This document shows positions 28,087-37,394 of a stretch of 64,000 bases of DNA, one piece after another (positions within the stretch are counted from its first letter, which is position 1; each line of letters begins with the position of its first letter). Both the position numbers and the translations under genes were made by a program. The stretch comes from Leisingera sp. ANG59 (GTDB taxonomy: Bacteria; Pseudomonadota; Alphaproteobacteria; Rhodobacterales; Rhodobacteraceae): the NCBI RefSeq assembly GCF_013317235.1, contig NZ_WLCM01000008.1:101532-165531 (forward strand), in the 5' to 3' direction. Below the pieces are notes generated by a model. That model saw only the letters and a program-made list of their open reading frames with translations, had not been told where the DNA came from and made no database searches.

Positions 28087-29742
28087 TCAGCGTTGCGCTT
28101 CGCGCCAGTTCGGGTTGAACCACGGCTCTGCGTTGGAGGACGGCAGGCGGCGGCCCAGGATGTGGTCGGAGGCCTTCTCGCCGGTCATGATCGAGGGGCC
28201 GTTGAGGTTGCCGTTGGTGATGCGCGGGAAGATCGAGCTGTCGGCAACGCGCAGGCCATCGACGCCGATGACGCGGCATTCCGGGTCGACCACCGACATC
28301 GGGTCTTCCACGGCGCCCATTTTGCAGGTGCCGCAGGGGTGATAGGCGCTTTCCACGTGTTCGCGCAGGAAGCCGTCGATTTCGTCGTCGGTCTGCAGGT
28401 CTGCGCCGGGCTGGATCTCGTGCTTGAGGAACGGCTTCATTGCATCCTGGGCAAAGATCTCGCGCGTCAGGCGCACGCATTTGCGGAAGTCGATCCAGTC
28501 CTGCTCGGTTGACATGTAATTGAACAGGATGTTCGGCGCGTCCTTGGGATCGGCGGAGGCCAGCGTGACCTCGCCGCGCGAGGGCGAGCGCATCGGGCCG
28601 ACGTGGGCCTGGAAGCCGTGGCCCTCTGCCGCGGCCTGACCGTCGTAGCGGACTGCGATCGGCAGGAAGTGGTACTGGATGTCCGGGTAGTCGACGCCCT
28701 TGTCGGAGCGGATGAAGGCGGCGCTTTCGAACTGGTTCGACGCCCCTAGGCCGGTCTTGGTGAACATCCACTGGGCGCCGACCAGGCCCTTGCCCAGCAG
28801 GTTCCAGTATTTGAACAGGGTGATCGGCTGCTTGCAGGCGAACTGGAAGTAGAATTCCAGGTGGTCCTGCAGGTTCTGGCCGACGCCGGGGCGGTCGGCG
28901 ACCACGTCGATGCCGTGCTCGGCCAAGTGCTTGGCCGGACCGATGCCGGACAGCATCAGCATCTTGGGGGAGTTCAGCGAGGACGCCGCCAGGATCACCT
29001 CGGCACCGGCACGGATCACCTCGACCTTGCCGCCGCGTTCGATCTCGACGCCGACGGCGCGGCCGTTCTCGATCACCACCTTGCGGGCGAAGGCGCGGAT
29101 CAGGTCGCAGTTTTCACGTTTCAGCGCGGGCTTCAGATAGGCGTTGGCGGCAGACCAGCGGCGGCCCTTGTAGACCGTCATCTCCATCGGGCCGAAGCCT
29201 TCCTGCTGTTCGCCGTTGTAGTCGGAGGTGACCGGGTAGCCCGCCTGCTCGCCCGCCTTGACGAAGGCGTCATGCAGCGGGTTGTCGCGGGGGCCGCGGG
29301 TCACGTGCAGCGGGCCGTCCTTGCCGCGCCAGTCCGGGTCGCCGCCGTGGCCGCGGTCGTTCCAGGTTTCCATGCGCTTGAAGTACGGGAGCACGTCGGC
29401 ATAGGACCAGCCCGCAGCGCCGCTTTCGGCCCAGTGGTTGTAGTCGCCCGCGTGGCCGCGCACATAGACCATGCCGTTGATCGAGGAGGAGCCGCCGATC
29501 ACCTTGCCGCGCGGGCAGACCAGTTCGCGGCCGCCCAGATGCGGTTCGGGCTGGGATTTGTAGCCCCAGTCATAGAGCGGCATGTTCATCGGGTAGCTGA
29601 GCGCGCCCGGCATCTGGATAAACGGCCCGGCATCAGTGCCGCCGTGTTCGATCACCAGGACCTTCTTGCCGGCCTCGCTGAGCCGGTAGGCCATGGCACA
29701 GCCGGCTGACCCGGCCCCGACAATCACATAATCCGCGTTCAT
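28087..29742 (-). CDS. betA: Choline dehydrogenase (GMC oxidoreductase)
   Basis: A 551-residue FAD-dependent GMC-family enzyme oxidising choline to betaine aldehyde, usually membrane-associated and coupled to the respiratory chain. The dinucleotide loop [17 protein letters not shown] lies at about residues 4-20. GMC signature 1 is around [20 protein letters not shown] and signature 2 around [20 protein letters not shown]. The C-terminal active-site His/Asn region is [12 protein letters not shown] followed by [17 protein letters not shown]. Length matches BetA. GGAGAGAAG precedes the ATG at 29742; the longer frame upstream is Arg/Gly-rich and unlike the family. betB lies 103 bases upstream on the same strand. 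Confidence 0.95.
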   Translation of the reverse strand: MNADYVIVGAGSAGCAMAYRLSEAGKKVLVIEHGGTDAGPFIQMPGALSYPMNMPLYDWGYKSQPEPHLGGRELVCPRGKVIGGSSSINGMVYVRGHAGDYNHWAESGAAGWSYADVLPYFKRMETWNDRGHGGDPDWRGKDGPLHVTRGPRDNPLHDAFVKAGEQAGYPVTSDYNGEQQEGFGPMEMTVYKGRRWSAANAYLKPALKRENCDLIRAFARKVVIENGRAVGVEIERGGKVEVIRAGAEVILAASSLNSPKMLMLSGIGPAKHLAEHGIDVVADRPGVGQNLQDHLEFYFQFACKQPITLFKYWNLLGKGLVGAQWMFTKTGLGASNQFESAAFIRSDKGVDYPDIQYHFLPIAVRYDGQAAAEGHGFQAHVGPMRSPSRGEVTLASADPKDAPNILFNYMSTEQDWIDFRKCVRLTREIFAQDAMKPFLKHEIQPGADLQTDDEIDGFLREHVESAYHPCGTCKMGAVEDPMSVVDPECRVIGVDGLRVADSSIFPRITNGNLNGPSIMTGEKASDHILGRRLPSSNAEPWFNPNWREAQR

Positions 29743-29845
29743 ATCTTCTCTCCGTCGCTGAGACCGGGGGCTGCCCGCCTGCCCGGCTCTGCCTTCATTC
29801 GCTGCAGGGCCGCCGGGGCGGCGCCTGCCATTCTTGCTGCCCGGC

Positions 29846-31303
29846 TCAGAACGCCGCTTCGACGTCACCCATGCGGACGTAAACGGATTTCACCTGGCTG
29901 AAGTGCTTGATCGCCTCTTTCGAATTCTCGCGGCCAACGCCAGACGCCTTCACGCCGCCAAACGGCGCCTCAACCGGGGCGTCGTTGTAGGAGTTGATGA
30001 AGCAGCTGCCCGCTTCCAGCTGGCCGATCACCCGGTGGGCGCGGCTGAAGTCGTTGGTGAAGACGCCGGCGGACAGGCCGAATTCGGTGTCATTGGCGCG
30101 GGCGATCACCTCTTCCTCGGTGTCGAAGTCGAGGACGGACATCACCGGGCCGAAGATCTCCTCGCGGGCGATGGTCATATCGTCGGTCACATCGGCAAAG
30201 ACGGTGGGCTGGATGTAGTAGCCCGGCATGTCGGCACGGTTGCCGCCGCAGATCAGGCGGGCGCCTTCTACTTTGCCCTTTTCGATGTAGCCCAGCACGA
30301 TGTTCATCTGGTTCTCAGTGACCATCGGGCCAAAGCTGGTGGCCTCATCCATCGGGTCGCCCAGGATGGCATTGCCGGTGCGCTCCGCGAGGCGGGCCAG
30401 GAATTTCTCCTTGATGCCTTTCTGCACGAACACGCGGGTACCGTTCGAACACACCTGGCCGGAGGAGTAGAAGTTGCCGTTGATGGCGCCGCCGACGGCG
30501 TTGTCGATGTCGGCGTCATCAAAGATGATCAGCGGCGACTTGCCGCCCAGCTCCATGGTGACGTGCTTCATGCCTGCCGCGGCGGCGGCATAGACCTTCT
30601 TGCCGGTCGGCACCGAGCCGGTCAGCGAGACCTTGTCAACACGCGGGTCGGTAACCAGCGCGCCGCCGACTTCGCCCATGCCCTGGATGACGTTGTAGAT
30701 ACCGGCGGGGGCGCCCGCCTCGTGCAGGATCTCTGCAACTTTCAGGGCACAGAGCGGCGTGGTCTCGGACGGTTTGAACACCATCGAGTTGCCGCAGGCC
30801 AGCGCAGGCGCGCCTTTCCAGCAGGCGATCTGGGTCGGGTAGTTCCAGGCGCCGATGCCCACACACAGGCCAAGCGCCTCGCGCACGGTGTAAACCCAGT
30901 CCTCGCCCATCGGGATGTGCTCGCCGGTCAGGGAGCCTGCCAGGCCGCCGAAGTATTCCAGCGCGTCGGCGCCGGAGGTGGCGTCGGCGACCAGGGTTTC
31001 CTGCAGCGGTTTGCCGGTGTCGTAGGTTTCCAGCACCGACAGTTCGTGGTTGCGCTCGCGCATGATGTCGGCGGCGCGGCGCAGGATGCGGCCGCGTTCG
31101 GTGCCGGTCATCTTGGCCCATGCCTTTTGCGCTTCCTTGGCTGTGGACAGCGCCTGATCGACAATCGCCGGAGTGGCTGCGTAGACAGTGGCGATCTGCT
31201 CACCCGTGGCGGCGTAAATCACCGGGATCGGGGTGCCAGTGGTGTCTTCGACGTATTCGCCATTGATGAAGTGGCTGGCCTTGGGCTGGGCGGGGTGGGT
31301 CAT
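29846..31303 (-). CDS. betB: Betaine aldehyde dehydrogenase
   Basis: A 485-residue NAD(P)-dependent aldehyde dehydrogenase converting betaine aldehyde to glycine betaine. It begins [20 protein letters not shown], the usual BetB start. It has the Rossmann loop [17 protein letters not shown], the catalytic Glu in [17 protein letters not shown], the catalytic Cys in [13 protein letters not shown] and the C-terminal [14 protein letters not shown]. Length is normal. The ribosome site is weak (AAGAG). It lies upstream of betA and 295 bases downstream of the BCCT transporter gene; that gap is rich in inverted repeats, so betBA may have a separate promoter. Confidence 0.95.
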   Translation of the reverse strand: MTHPAQPKASHFINGEYVEDTTGTPIPVIYAATGEQIATVYAATPAIVDQALSTAKEAQKAWAKMTGTERGRILRRAADIMRERNHELSVLETYDTGKPLQETLVADATSGADALEYFGGLAGSLTGEHIPMGEDWVYTVREALGLCVGIGAWNYPTQIACWKGAPALACGNSMVFKPSETTPLCALKVAEILHEAGAPAGIYNVIQGMGEVGGALVTDPRVDKVSLTGSVPTGKKVYAAAAAGMKHVTMELGGKSPLIIFDDADIDNAVGGAINGNFYSSGQVCSNGTRVFVQKGIKEKFLARLAERTGNAILGDPMDEATSFGPMVTENQMNIVLGYIEKGKVEGARLICGGNRADMPGYYIQPTVFADVTDDMTIAREEIFGPVMSVLDFDTEEEVIARANDTEFGLSAGVFTNDFSRAHRVIGQLEAGSCFINSYNDAPVEAPFGGVKASGVGRENSKEAIKHFSQVKSVYVRMGDVEAAF

Positions 31304-31337
31304 GATACTCTTGTCCGATCTGTTCAAGGGTTTCAGT

Positions 31338-31541
31338 GCTGCCGGGGCAGCAATTACGGGGTCTGCATATGACTGGCAGAGGGTGCTGCCAGCGGGTTCG
31401 GTTGCGGGCCGGTCTGCCAATTGGCAGGAGCGTCCGGGAGAAACGGCTGTCAGGTGCCTGAGGCTGGAGCCGCTTGTCGCAGACCTCCGCGGAGACGGCG
31501 GTGTGCAAAGGCGCCTGGCAGGCCAGAAGGCGCTGCCAGGC
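31338..31541. repeat. Cluster of CTGCCA/TGGCAG dyads before betB
   Basis: Within the 295-base gap between the BCCT gene and betB there are four inverted repeats sharing the core CTGCC/GGCAG. They are GCTGCCGGGGCAGC near 31338-31351; CTGGCAG/CTGCCAG at 31373-31379 and 31386-31392; the perfect 14-bp palindrome CTGCCAATTGGCAG at 31414-31427; and GCCTGGCAG/CTGCCAGGC at 31513-31521 and 31533-31541. No open frame here looks coding. They may be operators, mRNA-processing stems or attenuators that set betBA expression apart from the transporter. Confidence 0.6.
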
Positions 31542-31598
31542 AGTTGGAGGCTGGTCCCCTCATTCGGGGAAACTTGGGGGCCAGCCGGGAGACCGCCC

Positions 31599-32807
31599 TT
31601 AGTGGGCTGTCTTGATCTTCTCGAAGTCGAGCGTGTTTTCCTCAGGCGAGGCGTCAATGCTCATCACTTCGCTGCGCTTGAAGGCCAGGATGTAGGCCAG
31701 GCAGGCCACATAGATGGCGATCACGATGGTGCCGATCCACTGGATCTGCAGCCACTGGCTCTGGAAGGCCAGGGTCAGGCCGAAGAGCACAACCGCGTTG
31801 CCGAGCACGTAAGGGATGGTGCCGAAACGCTTGGCCGTCAGGTTCAGGTTGTCGGTGTAGAGGCGGATCAGCGAGTCAAAGGAGTTGACCACGAAGATGA
31901 TGCCCACCGCCACCATGGAGACGTTGATCAGCAGCGTCGTTTCGATGCTGTTCAGGTGGTAATAGTACAGCACCGAGAACCACACACCCAGCGGGATCGA
32001 CGGGAAGATCAGCAGCGCTGCCAGAACCTGCCAGGTGCGCAGGCCGCCGACAAAGCGGGAAGTGAACTGGCCGATCATGATCGACCATGCGAACCACCAG
32101 AACAGGTAGAACTCATGATAGTCGGTCAGCGGCAGGATGAACTTGTGGATGTTGGCGAAGTAGCCGCCGATGTTCGATGCGGTGTCCGCGAAGGCGCCCA
32201 GGCCCATGCCGGCATAGGCCCACATGCCCAGGATCAGCGCCATGAACAGCACCGTGGAGCCGACCGACAGGATGCGGACGTATTTGATGTCGGTGGAGGA
32301 GAAGGCGGCAAACAGAATCACCAGGAAGGTGATGACATAGAACGCCGGGATCACCGTCTCGCCGTCGCCCATGAAGGTGGCGTAATACGGCAGGTAGATC
32401 AGGAACAGCGCGCCGGTGAAGGCGCAGGTGCCGATGATCACGATGTTGTTGATCCATTTCACCAGCGGGATCTCAAAGAACTTCACCCGCGGCTCGATGA
32501 CGCAGAAATAGAAGGTCGTCAGGAAGTAGAAGCCCCAGATCAGGAAGCCCCAGAAGCCGAACTCCAGTGCCAGCGGGTTGGTGAAGCCATAGGCCGGTTC
32601 CGCGGCGGTGTCCGCATAAAGCGGGAAGTCCCAGGCCAGCGGGAACATGATCAGGCCCACGTCCAGACCGGAGGTGAACAGAATGGCGATGAAGGTGAAA
32701 AGGTGAACGGGGGTCACGCCGACGTTGCGGACGTTCCACCACTTGATCACGCAGAACGCCACCAGCGCAAAGGCCAGCAGAATCCCGAACGAGATGATTG
32801 AAGTCAT
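31599..32807 (-). CDS. Short BCCT family transporter, probable choline/betaine uptake
   Basis: A 402-residue inner-membrane protein with about ten helices. [20 protein letters not shown], near residues 44-63, aligns with the glycine-rich unwound helix (GxGxGLxFW) of the betaine/choline/carnitine transporters. [20 protein letters not shown] corresponds to the Trp-rich helix 8 (WWIAWSPFVG), but the Pro and the following SRGR are replaced. Typical BCCT proteins are about 500-700 residues; this one lacks the first one or two helices and the long C-terminal tail. GGGAGGGACAT precedes the ATG. With betB and betA downstream and a divergent BetI-like gene, choline is the likely substrate. Confidence 0.8.
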   Translation of the reverse strand: MTSIISFGILLAFALVAFCVIKWWNVRNVGVTPVHLFTFIAILFTSGLDVGLIMFPLAWDFPLYADTAAEPAYGFTNPLALEFGFWGFLIWGFYFLTTFYFCVIEPRVKFFEIPLVKWINNIVIIGTCAFTGALFLIYLPYYATFMGDGETVIPAFYVITFLVILFAAFSSTDIKYVRILSVGSTVLFMALILGMWAYAGMGLGAFADTASNIGGYFANIHKFILPLTDYHEFYLFWWFAWSIMIGQFTSRFVGGLRTWQVLAALLIFPSIPLGVWFSVLYYYHLNSIETTLLINVSMVAVGIIFVVNSFDSLIRLYTDNLNLTAKRFGTIPYVLGNAVVLFGLTLAFQSQWLQIQWIGTIVIAIYVACLAYILAFKRSEVMSIDASPEENTLDFEKIKTAH

Positions 32808-32881
32808 ATGTCCCTCCCATTTCCGGGCGGTTTCCGCCCTCAGACATGGGAGAAGTACATATCACAGCCGACTGAAGCGCC

Positions 32882-32938
32882 AAACAGTTTTTTAAACAGC
32901 CGTTCAAGATTCGAATTCGCGCGAACAACAGTTGAAAC
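32882..32938. promoter_or_regulatory. Candidate BetI operator in the BCCT/betI divergent region
   Basis: The 159-base gap between the divergent BCCT and betI genes is AT-rich. It contains a direct repeat AAACAG-TTTTTT-AAACAG (32882-32899) and an imperfect dyad CGTTCAA (32901-32907) with TTGAAACG (32932-32939), enclosing TTCGAATTCGCGCGAA. TetR-family BetI proteins bind dyads between the divergent promoters of bet genes, so this is the natural operator position. Confidence 0.4.
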
Positions 32939-32966
32939 GCGGCTCCAATTGCCGCACAACTTAATC

Positions 32967-33542
32967 ATGAGCAGGAAACGCATCCGGGACATCCGCAACG
33001 AAGAGCTGATCGAAGCCACCATCGTTGCCGTGCACAAGCGCGGCTACGGTGTTGTAACCATGGCGGAAATCGCGCGGGAGGCCGGGGCGTCGGCGGCCTC
33101 CATCAACTACTATTTCGGCTCCAAGGAAGGGCTGATGGAAGCCACCATGCTGCATCTTCTGGGCAAGCTGCGCCGCGCAATGAGCGAAGGTTACGCAACC
33201 GCCAGCACCCCGCGCGAGCGCTTGTATGCGGTGATGGATGCGAATTTTGCCGACGGTCTGTTCACCGTTCCCCAGTGCAGTATCTGGATGCAGTTCTGGG
33301 CCAATGCCCCCTATTCACCGCGTCTGAGCCGCCTGCACCGAATCAACCGGGCCCGGGTGCGCAGCCATTTCCTGGCCGAGCTGCGGGCGCTGCTGCCGGC
33401 GGATCGGGTGGAGACCGCGCGCCAGGCGCTGCAGTGCTACATGGACGGGGTCTGGCTGCAGGCGGCCCAGTCAGAAGAAGCACTGGACCCGGAGGATGCC
33501 CGCGCCGCGGCGCACCGTGTGGTGGATCTCGTGATCCCCTGA
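32967..33542 (+). CDS. betI: BetI-like TetR family repressor
   Basis: A 191-residue TetR regulator. The N-terminal helix-turn-helix, residues about 10-55, reads RNEELIEATIVAVHKRGYGV, then VTMAEIAREAGASAASINYY and FGSKEGLMEATM, and resembles BetI closely (VSxxxINYYFGxKxGL). BetI senses choline and represses bet genes. The ligand domain has QFWANAPYSPRLSRLHRINR, also BetI-like. The ATG at 32967 begins the conserved MSRKRIRDIR; no Shine-Dalgarno is evident, so a leaderless or weakly translated mRNA is possible. It is divergent from the BCCT gene rather than in front of betB, as often in other proteobacteria. Confidence 0.88.
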   Translation: MSRKRIRDIRNEELIEATIVAVHKRGYGVVTMAEIAREAGASAASINYYFGSKEGLMEATMLHLLGKLRRAMSEGYATASTPRERLYAVMDANFADGLFTVPQCSIWMQFWANAPYSPRLSRLHRINRARVRSHFLAELRALLPADRVETARQALQCYMDGVWLQAAQSEEALDPEDARAAAHRVVDLVIP

Positions 33543-33581
33543 GGTAATGGCCCGCAAGGCCGCACCCCCGGCGCCCAGCCC

Positions 33582-34601
33582 CTAATTCAGCCGCCAGTAG
33601 TCCAGCCGGGTGCCGTGCGGCAGGTAGATCAGTGTCAAATTCTCATCGGTCAAGGAATTGATCTGGTAACACAGGCTGGTTCCATTAACGCTGTCCCAGG
33701 CCATCAGGTATTCGCCCTCCCCTTCGGTGGCGTGGCAGCTGCCCTGCACCGCGATAAACTCCGGGGGCAGCTCCATTCCGTCGTAGCTGAGCTGGCGCAC
33801 GGCACCGGAAATTGTGAACCGGTCCATCGGATTCCGCTCGGACATCCATTCGCCCTGCATCTGCTGCAGAATCCGGTCGAACCGGTTCGGTGCGCGCGGG
33901 GTGACACTGTGCAATTCCAGCTCGCCAGAGTTGCCGAAATGGGTAATCACCTCGCCGTCAATCGCTAACGGGGCGCCCTGCAGCAGCCCCAGCAGATAGG
34001 TGAAGACCGGATCAGACATCTCGACCCTCCCCTCGGCGCCGAATTCCATGCCACTGCCAACAAATCTGCAGGTGACAGTTTCCATTGCCTCCTGCTGCTT
34101 GCAGCCCTGAAAGACCACGTCCACCGAATACTGCTCCCTGTCTGCCGCCTCGCGGAGGATTTCCCGCGCCGCCGCTTTCGCCGCTCTGCCGCTTGCGGGG
34201 TGAGAGTAGCGGCTGAGCTGGATCGTCCGATTTTCTGTGCCAAAGGCCGACTTGGCAAACCCCTGCCTGGCATGATCGCGATGCACACATTCCGCGCCAT
34301 GCTGGATCCGGAAGCGGCCAGGTGCGGTGCAGAACCGGACACTGTCGTCGCGGAAGCTGTAACCGGGGCTTTCGGCGCGGAAGTAGAAGTAGCTGCGAGG
34401 ATACTCCTGCGGCACCGGTTCCGCGCAATCGCCGGGACGCAGCGGCTGCCAGCCCTCTGCAACCCAGCGGCCGCCGGTGTGCAAGGTGACGGCCAGGTGA
34501 TGCAGAGCCTCCGTATCGTTGCAGATACGGATCCCGGCCCGGGCTGCCGTGTCGTCAAAGAGGGCTGCCAGAACCAGGGCAGGCAGCCAAAGGCATTTCA
34601 T
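33582..34601 (-). CDS. Secreted DUF1036-like protein
   Basis: A 339-residue exported protein, with signal peptide in residues 1-21 (MKCLWLPALVLAALFDDTAA, cleaved near ARA-GI). The mature N-terminus GIRICNDTEALHHLAVTLHT, then GRWVAEGWQPLRPGDCAEPV and YFYFRAESPGYSF, matches DUF1036, a small beta domain with paired cysteines. The C-terminal ~200 residues are unassigned and contain further Cys pairs (QGCKQQEAMETVTC; GSCHATEGEG; SLCYQINSLT) suggesting disulfides. GGTGG lies before two tandem ATGs (34604 and 34601). It converges with betI. Function unknown. Confidence 0.78.
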   Translation of the reverse strand: MKCLWLPALVLAALFDDTAARAGIRICNDTEALHHLAVTLHTGGRWVAEGWQPLRPGDCAEPVPQEYPRSYFYFRAESPGYSFRDDSVRFCTAPGRFRIQHGAECVHRDHARQGFAKSAFGTENRTIQLSRYSHPASGRAAKAAAREILREAADREQYSVDVVFQGCKQQEAMETVTCRFVGSGMEFGAEGRVEMSDPVFTYLLGLLQGAPLAIDGEVITHFGNSGELELHSVTPRAPNRFDRILQQMQGEWMSERNPMDRFTISGAVRQLSYDGMELPPEFIAVQGSCHATEGEGEYLMAWDSVNGTSLCYQINSLTDENLTLIYLPHGTRLDYWRLN

Positions 34602-34670
34602 CATTCTCCACCCCCGCAATTATCCGTAAGCACAGGAGGTTACCCAGCACCTGTAACGTCCATAGGACGA

Positions 34671-35591
34671 TCAAACGCCGGCCGCGTTACCAGAAGATGA
34701 AAGGCCCCTCTTTTTTATCATTGCTTCACGCCAGGAGATGAAGCTGACCGCCGCCAGGATCAGGCCGCCGCCGGAAATCACCCAGATGTCGGCGGGCTCG
34801 CCAAAGGCCAGCGCGCCCAAGAGGGTGGCCCAGACCAGCTGCAGGAAGGTGACCGGCTGGGTGACCGCCACGGGCGCTGCGGCAAAGGCCAGTGTCATGG
34901 TGTAATGGCCCGCGGTGGCAAAGCAGGCGACCCCGAACAGGATCGCGGTCTCTGCCAGGGTCGGCGTGACCCAGGCCGCCAGGGCGAAGGGCGCGAGGCC
35001 GATGGTGACGAAGATCGAGAGCATCCCCACGACCACAGCGGGGCTGTTGCTGCCGACGGTGAATTTGGCAATCAGGTAGGACGCACCGAAGGAGACCGCA
35101 GTGAACAGCATGGCGATATGGCCGGGCGAGACTTCGCGGAAGCCGGGGCGCAGGATGATCATCGCGCCGATCAAGGCCACGGCGATGGCGGTGATGCGGC
35201 GGAAGGCCAGTTTCTCGCCCAGGAACAGCGCCGCACCGAGGGTCACATAGACCGGCGACAGGTAATTCATCGCCGTGACCTCCGCCAGCGGGATCTGGGT
35301 CATGGCGTAGAACCACAGGATCACCCCGGCGGTATGCACCACGCCGCGGCCGGCGAACAGCGCCCAGAGCCGCGGGGTCAAATGCGCATTGCGCAGCGCG
35401 CCGGCCATCGGGATCAGGAACACCAGCCCCAGCAGATAGCGCAGAAAGGCGCTTTCGGCGGGCGGGATGCGGGTGCCGAGCGATTTGACCAGCGCCGTCA
35501 CCGCCACGAAGCAGAGGCCGGTCACCACCATCCAGAACACGCCCTTGAGCGGGTTCTGCGTGTGCTGGACGGGGGCGGCGGTCTGGCTCAT
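34671..35591 (-). CDS. EamA/DMT family permease
   Basis: A 306-residue, ten-helix inner-membrane protein with two EamA repeats (about residues 15-145 and 155-290). The first reads GVFWMVVTGLCFVAVTALVK, RIPPAESAFLRYLLGLVFLI and PLAEVTAMNYLSPVYVTLGA; the second includes SPGHIAMLFTAVSFGASYLI and VTFLQLVWATLLGALAFGEP. Such proteins export amino acids, nucleobases or other metabolites. The ATG at 35591 is favoured because an unusual Cys/Arg-rich leader would otherwise precede it, although its ribosome site is weak. Substrate unknown. It lies 94 bases downstream of the pirin gene on the same strand. Confidence 0.88.
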   Translation of the reverse strand: MSQTAAPVQHTQNPLKGVFWMVVTGLCFVAVTALVKSLGTRIPPAESAFLRYLLGLVFLIPMAGALRNAHLTPRLWALFAGRGVVHTAGVILWFYAMTQIPLAEVTAMNYLSPVYVTLGAALFLGEKLAFRRITAIAVALIGAMIILRPGFREVSPGHIAMLFTAVSFGASYLIAKFTVGSNSPAVVVGMLSIFVTIGLAPFALAAWVTPTLAETAILFGVACFATAGHYTMTLAFAAAPVAVTQPVTFLQLVWATLLGALAFGEPADIWVISGGGLILAAVSFISWREAMIKKRGLSSSGNAAGV

Positions 35592-35685
35592 GACGGTCAC
35601 AGAACACCCGTTCGGGCGGCGGCACAAGAGTTCACATGTGAATTATTTCCAGGCGGGCAGCTTTCTGCCCGGAAACGCTGCGGCG

Positions 35686-36618
35686 TCACGGCAGCGGGGT
35701 GAACTCCTGATCATCGCCCGGCGGCAGCTGAAAGCGGCCATGCTGCCAGTCCCCCGCGGCCCAGGATGCCTTGGCGGCCTCGATCCGGTCGCGGGAGGAG
35801 GCGACGAAGTTCCACCAGATGTAGCGCGGCCCGTTCAGCGTTTCGCCGCCCAGCGCCATCAGCCGGGCGCCCTCAGCACCCGCGGTCACGGTGATCTCGT
35901 CGCCGGGGCGGAACACCATCATGCGGCCCGCGTCAAAGGTCTCGCCAGCGATCTCCACCGAGCCTTGCGTGACATAGAGCCCGCGGTCCTCGTGGTCGGA
36001 AGGCAGCGGCAGCTTGGCGCCCGGATGCAGCACCACATCGGCATAAAAGGTTTCGGAATAAAGGGTTGCGGGGGCTTTCTCACCCCAGGCGCTGCCAAGG
36101 ATCAGGCGCACGGTCTTGCCCTCGCCCTCCAGCACCGGCAGCGCCTCCTTGCCGTGGTGCTCAAAGGCGGCGGGCACGTCCTCGTGGCTGTCCGGCAGCG
36201 CGATCCAGGTCTGGATGCCGAACAGGCTGCTTTTGCCCTGGCGGGTGGCGGCAGAGGTGCGCTCAGAGTGGGTGACGCCCTGGCCTGCCACCATCCAGTT
36301 CACCTCGCCCGGGTAGATCATCTGGTGGGTGCCGAGGGAGTCGCGGTGCTCGAACTCGCCCTGATAGAGATAGGTGACCGTGCCGAGGCCGATATGGGGA
36401 TGCGGGCGCACATCGATGCCCTGGCCGGTCAGGAATTCGGCTGGCCCCGCCTGATCGAAGAAGATGAACGGCCCGACCATCTGGCGGCGCGGCGCGGGCA
36501 GCGCGCGGCGGACCTCAAAGCCGCCGAGGTCGCGGGCGCGCGGAATGATCACCGTCTCGATGGCGTCGAGGCTGCCCGCATCGGGGCATTGCGGTTCCAG
36601 TGCCGGATTCCAGCTCAT
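35686..36618 (-). CDS. Pirin family bicupin protein
   Basis: A 310-residue pirin. The N-terminal cupin has MVGPFIFFDQAGPAEFLTGQ, then DVRPHPHIGLGTVTYLYQGE and NWMVAGQGVTHSER, giving the metal ligands (His-x-His, His and Glu) used by pirins. The C-terminal cupin contains HPGAKLPLPSDHEDRGLYV and GGETLNGPRYIWWNFVASS. Bacterial pirins act as quercetin dioxygenases or as metal-dependent partners of enzymes such as pyruvate dehydrogenase; which role applies is not visible. AGGAGGGAAGG lies just before the ATG at 36618, which discards the longer Arg-rich frame. Confidence 0.9.
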   Translation of the reverse strand: MSWNPALEPQCPDAGSLDAIETVIIPRARDLGGFEVRRALPAPRRQMVGPFIFFDQAGPAEFLTGQGIDVRPHPHIGLGTVTYLYQGEFEHRDSLGTHQMIYPGEVNWMVAGQGVTHSERTSAATRQGKSSLFGIQTWIALPDSHEDVPAAFEHHGKEALPVLEGEGKTVRLILGSAWGEKAPATLYSETFYADVVLHPGAKLPLPSDHEDRGLYVTQGSVEIAGETFDAGRMMVFRPGDEITVTAGAEGARLMALGGETLNGPRYIWWNFVASSRDRIEAAKASWAAGDWQHGRFQLPPGDDQEFTPLP

Positions 36619-36702
36619 CCTTCCCTCCTGTCTGCTGTCATGGGGGAAAGGTAGGGCATTTCTGCGCAGGCGATAGGCCTGCCTGCGCACAAGCGCTGTT
36701 CG

Positions 36703-37305
36703 TCACATCAGCAGCAGTTTGGCGGCAATCGCCCACATGGTGAGGCCGACGATGGCATCGAGCACCTGCCAGGCACGCGGGCGGGCAAAGACCGGAGCCA
36801 GCAGGCTGGCGCCATAGCCGAGGGTGAAGAAGAAGGTGAAGCTGGCGATGGCGGCCCCGGCGGCGAAGACCAGCGGTTCGGGATACTGGGCGGAGATCGA
36901 GCCCAAGAGCACCACGGTGTCCAGGTAGACATGCGGATTGAGCCAGGTGAGCGCCAGCACGGTGGCCAGCACCGGCAACAGCGCCGCGCCTGCGCCCTCC
37001 TGCGCGGCCTCCAGCGCCTCCCCGCCCTGCCAGGCGGCGCGCAGGGCGCGGGCGCCGTACCAGACCAGGAAGGCCGCGCCGCCCCAGCGCATCGCCTGTT
37101 CGAACCAGGGCAGCGCCACGGCCAGGGTTCCGAAGCCGAAGACGCCCGCGGTGATCAGCACCGCGTCGGACCCCGCGCAGGTCAGGCAGATCCAGAACAC
37201 ATGCTGGCGCCGCAGCCCCTGGCGCAGGACAAAGGCGTTCTGGGCGCCGATCGCCATGATCAGGCTGAGGCCCAGGGCAAATCCGGCAATCAGGCTGGGG
37301 GGCAT
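36703..37305 (-). CDS. argO: LysE/ArgO family amino acid exporter
   Basis: A 200-residue, six-helix inner-membrane exporter. SLIMAIGAQNAFVLRQGLRR, near residues 15-34, is the family signature; later VLALTWLNPHVYLDTVVLLG carries the conserved NPH-x-x-x-D motif of ArgO. It exports arginine and similar basic amino acids. I choose ATG 37305 because GGAG lies 8 bases ahead; an ATG at 37317 would add four residues. It is divergent from an ArgP-type LysR gene, the regulator that activates argO in E. coli, and the 89-base gap between them should hold the shared operator. Confidence 0.9.
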   Translation of the reverse strand: MPPSLIAGFALGLSLIMAIGAQNAFVLRQGLRRQHVFWICLTCAGSDAVLITAGVFGFGTLAVALPWFEQAMRWGGAAFLVWYGARALRAAWQGGEALEAAQEGAGAALLPVLATVLALTWLNPHVYLDTVVLLGSISAQYPEPLVFAAGAAIASFTFFFTLGYGASLLAPVFARPRAWQVLDAIVGLTMWAIAAKLLLM

Positions 37306-37394
37306 TGCTGTCTCCATCGTTGTGCTGGGATTTGACTAGCGGCCGCCGCGCCTTTAATCCAGTTAAAGAGTTTCAGGTCAGATTAGAGTTTCTA

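Noticed and set aside
29834..31372. 512-codon plus-strand frame opposite betB
   Set aside because: Antisense shadow; His/Ala/Gly-rich with no motif.
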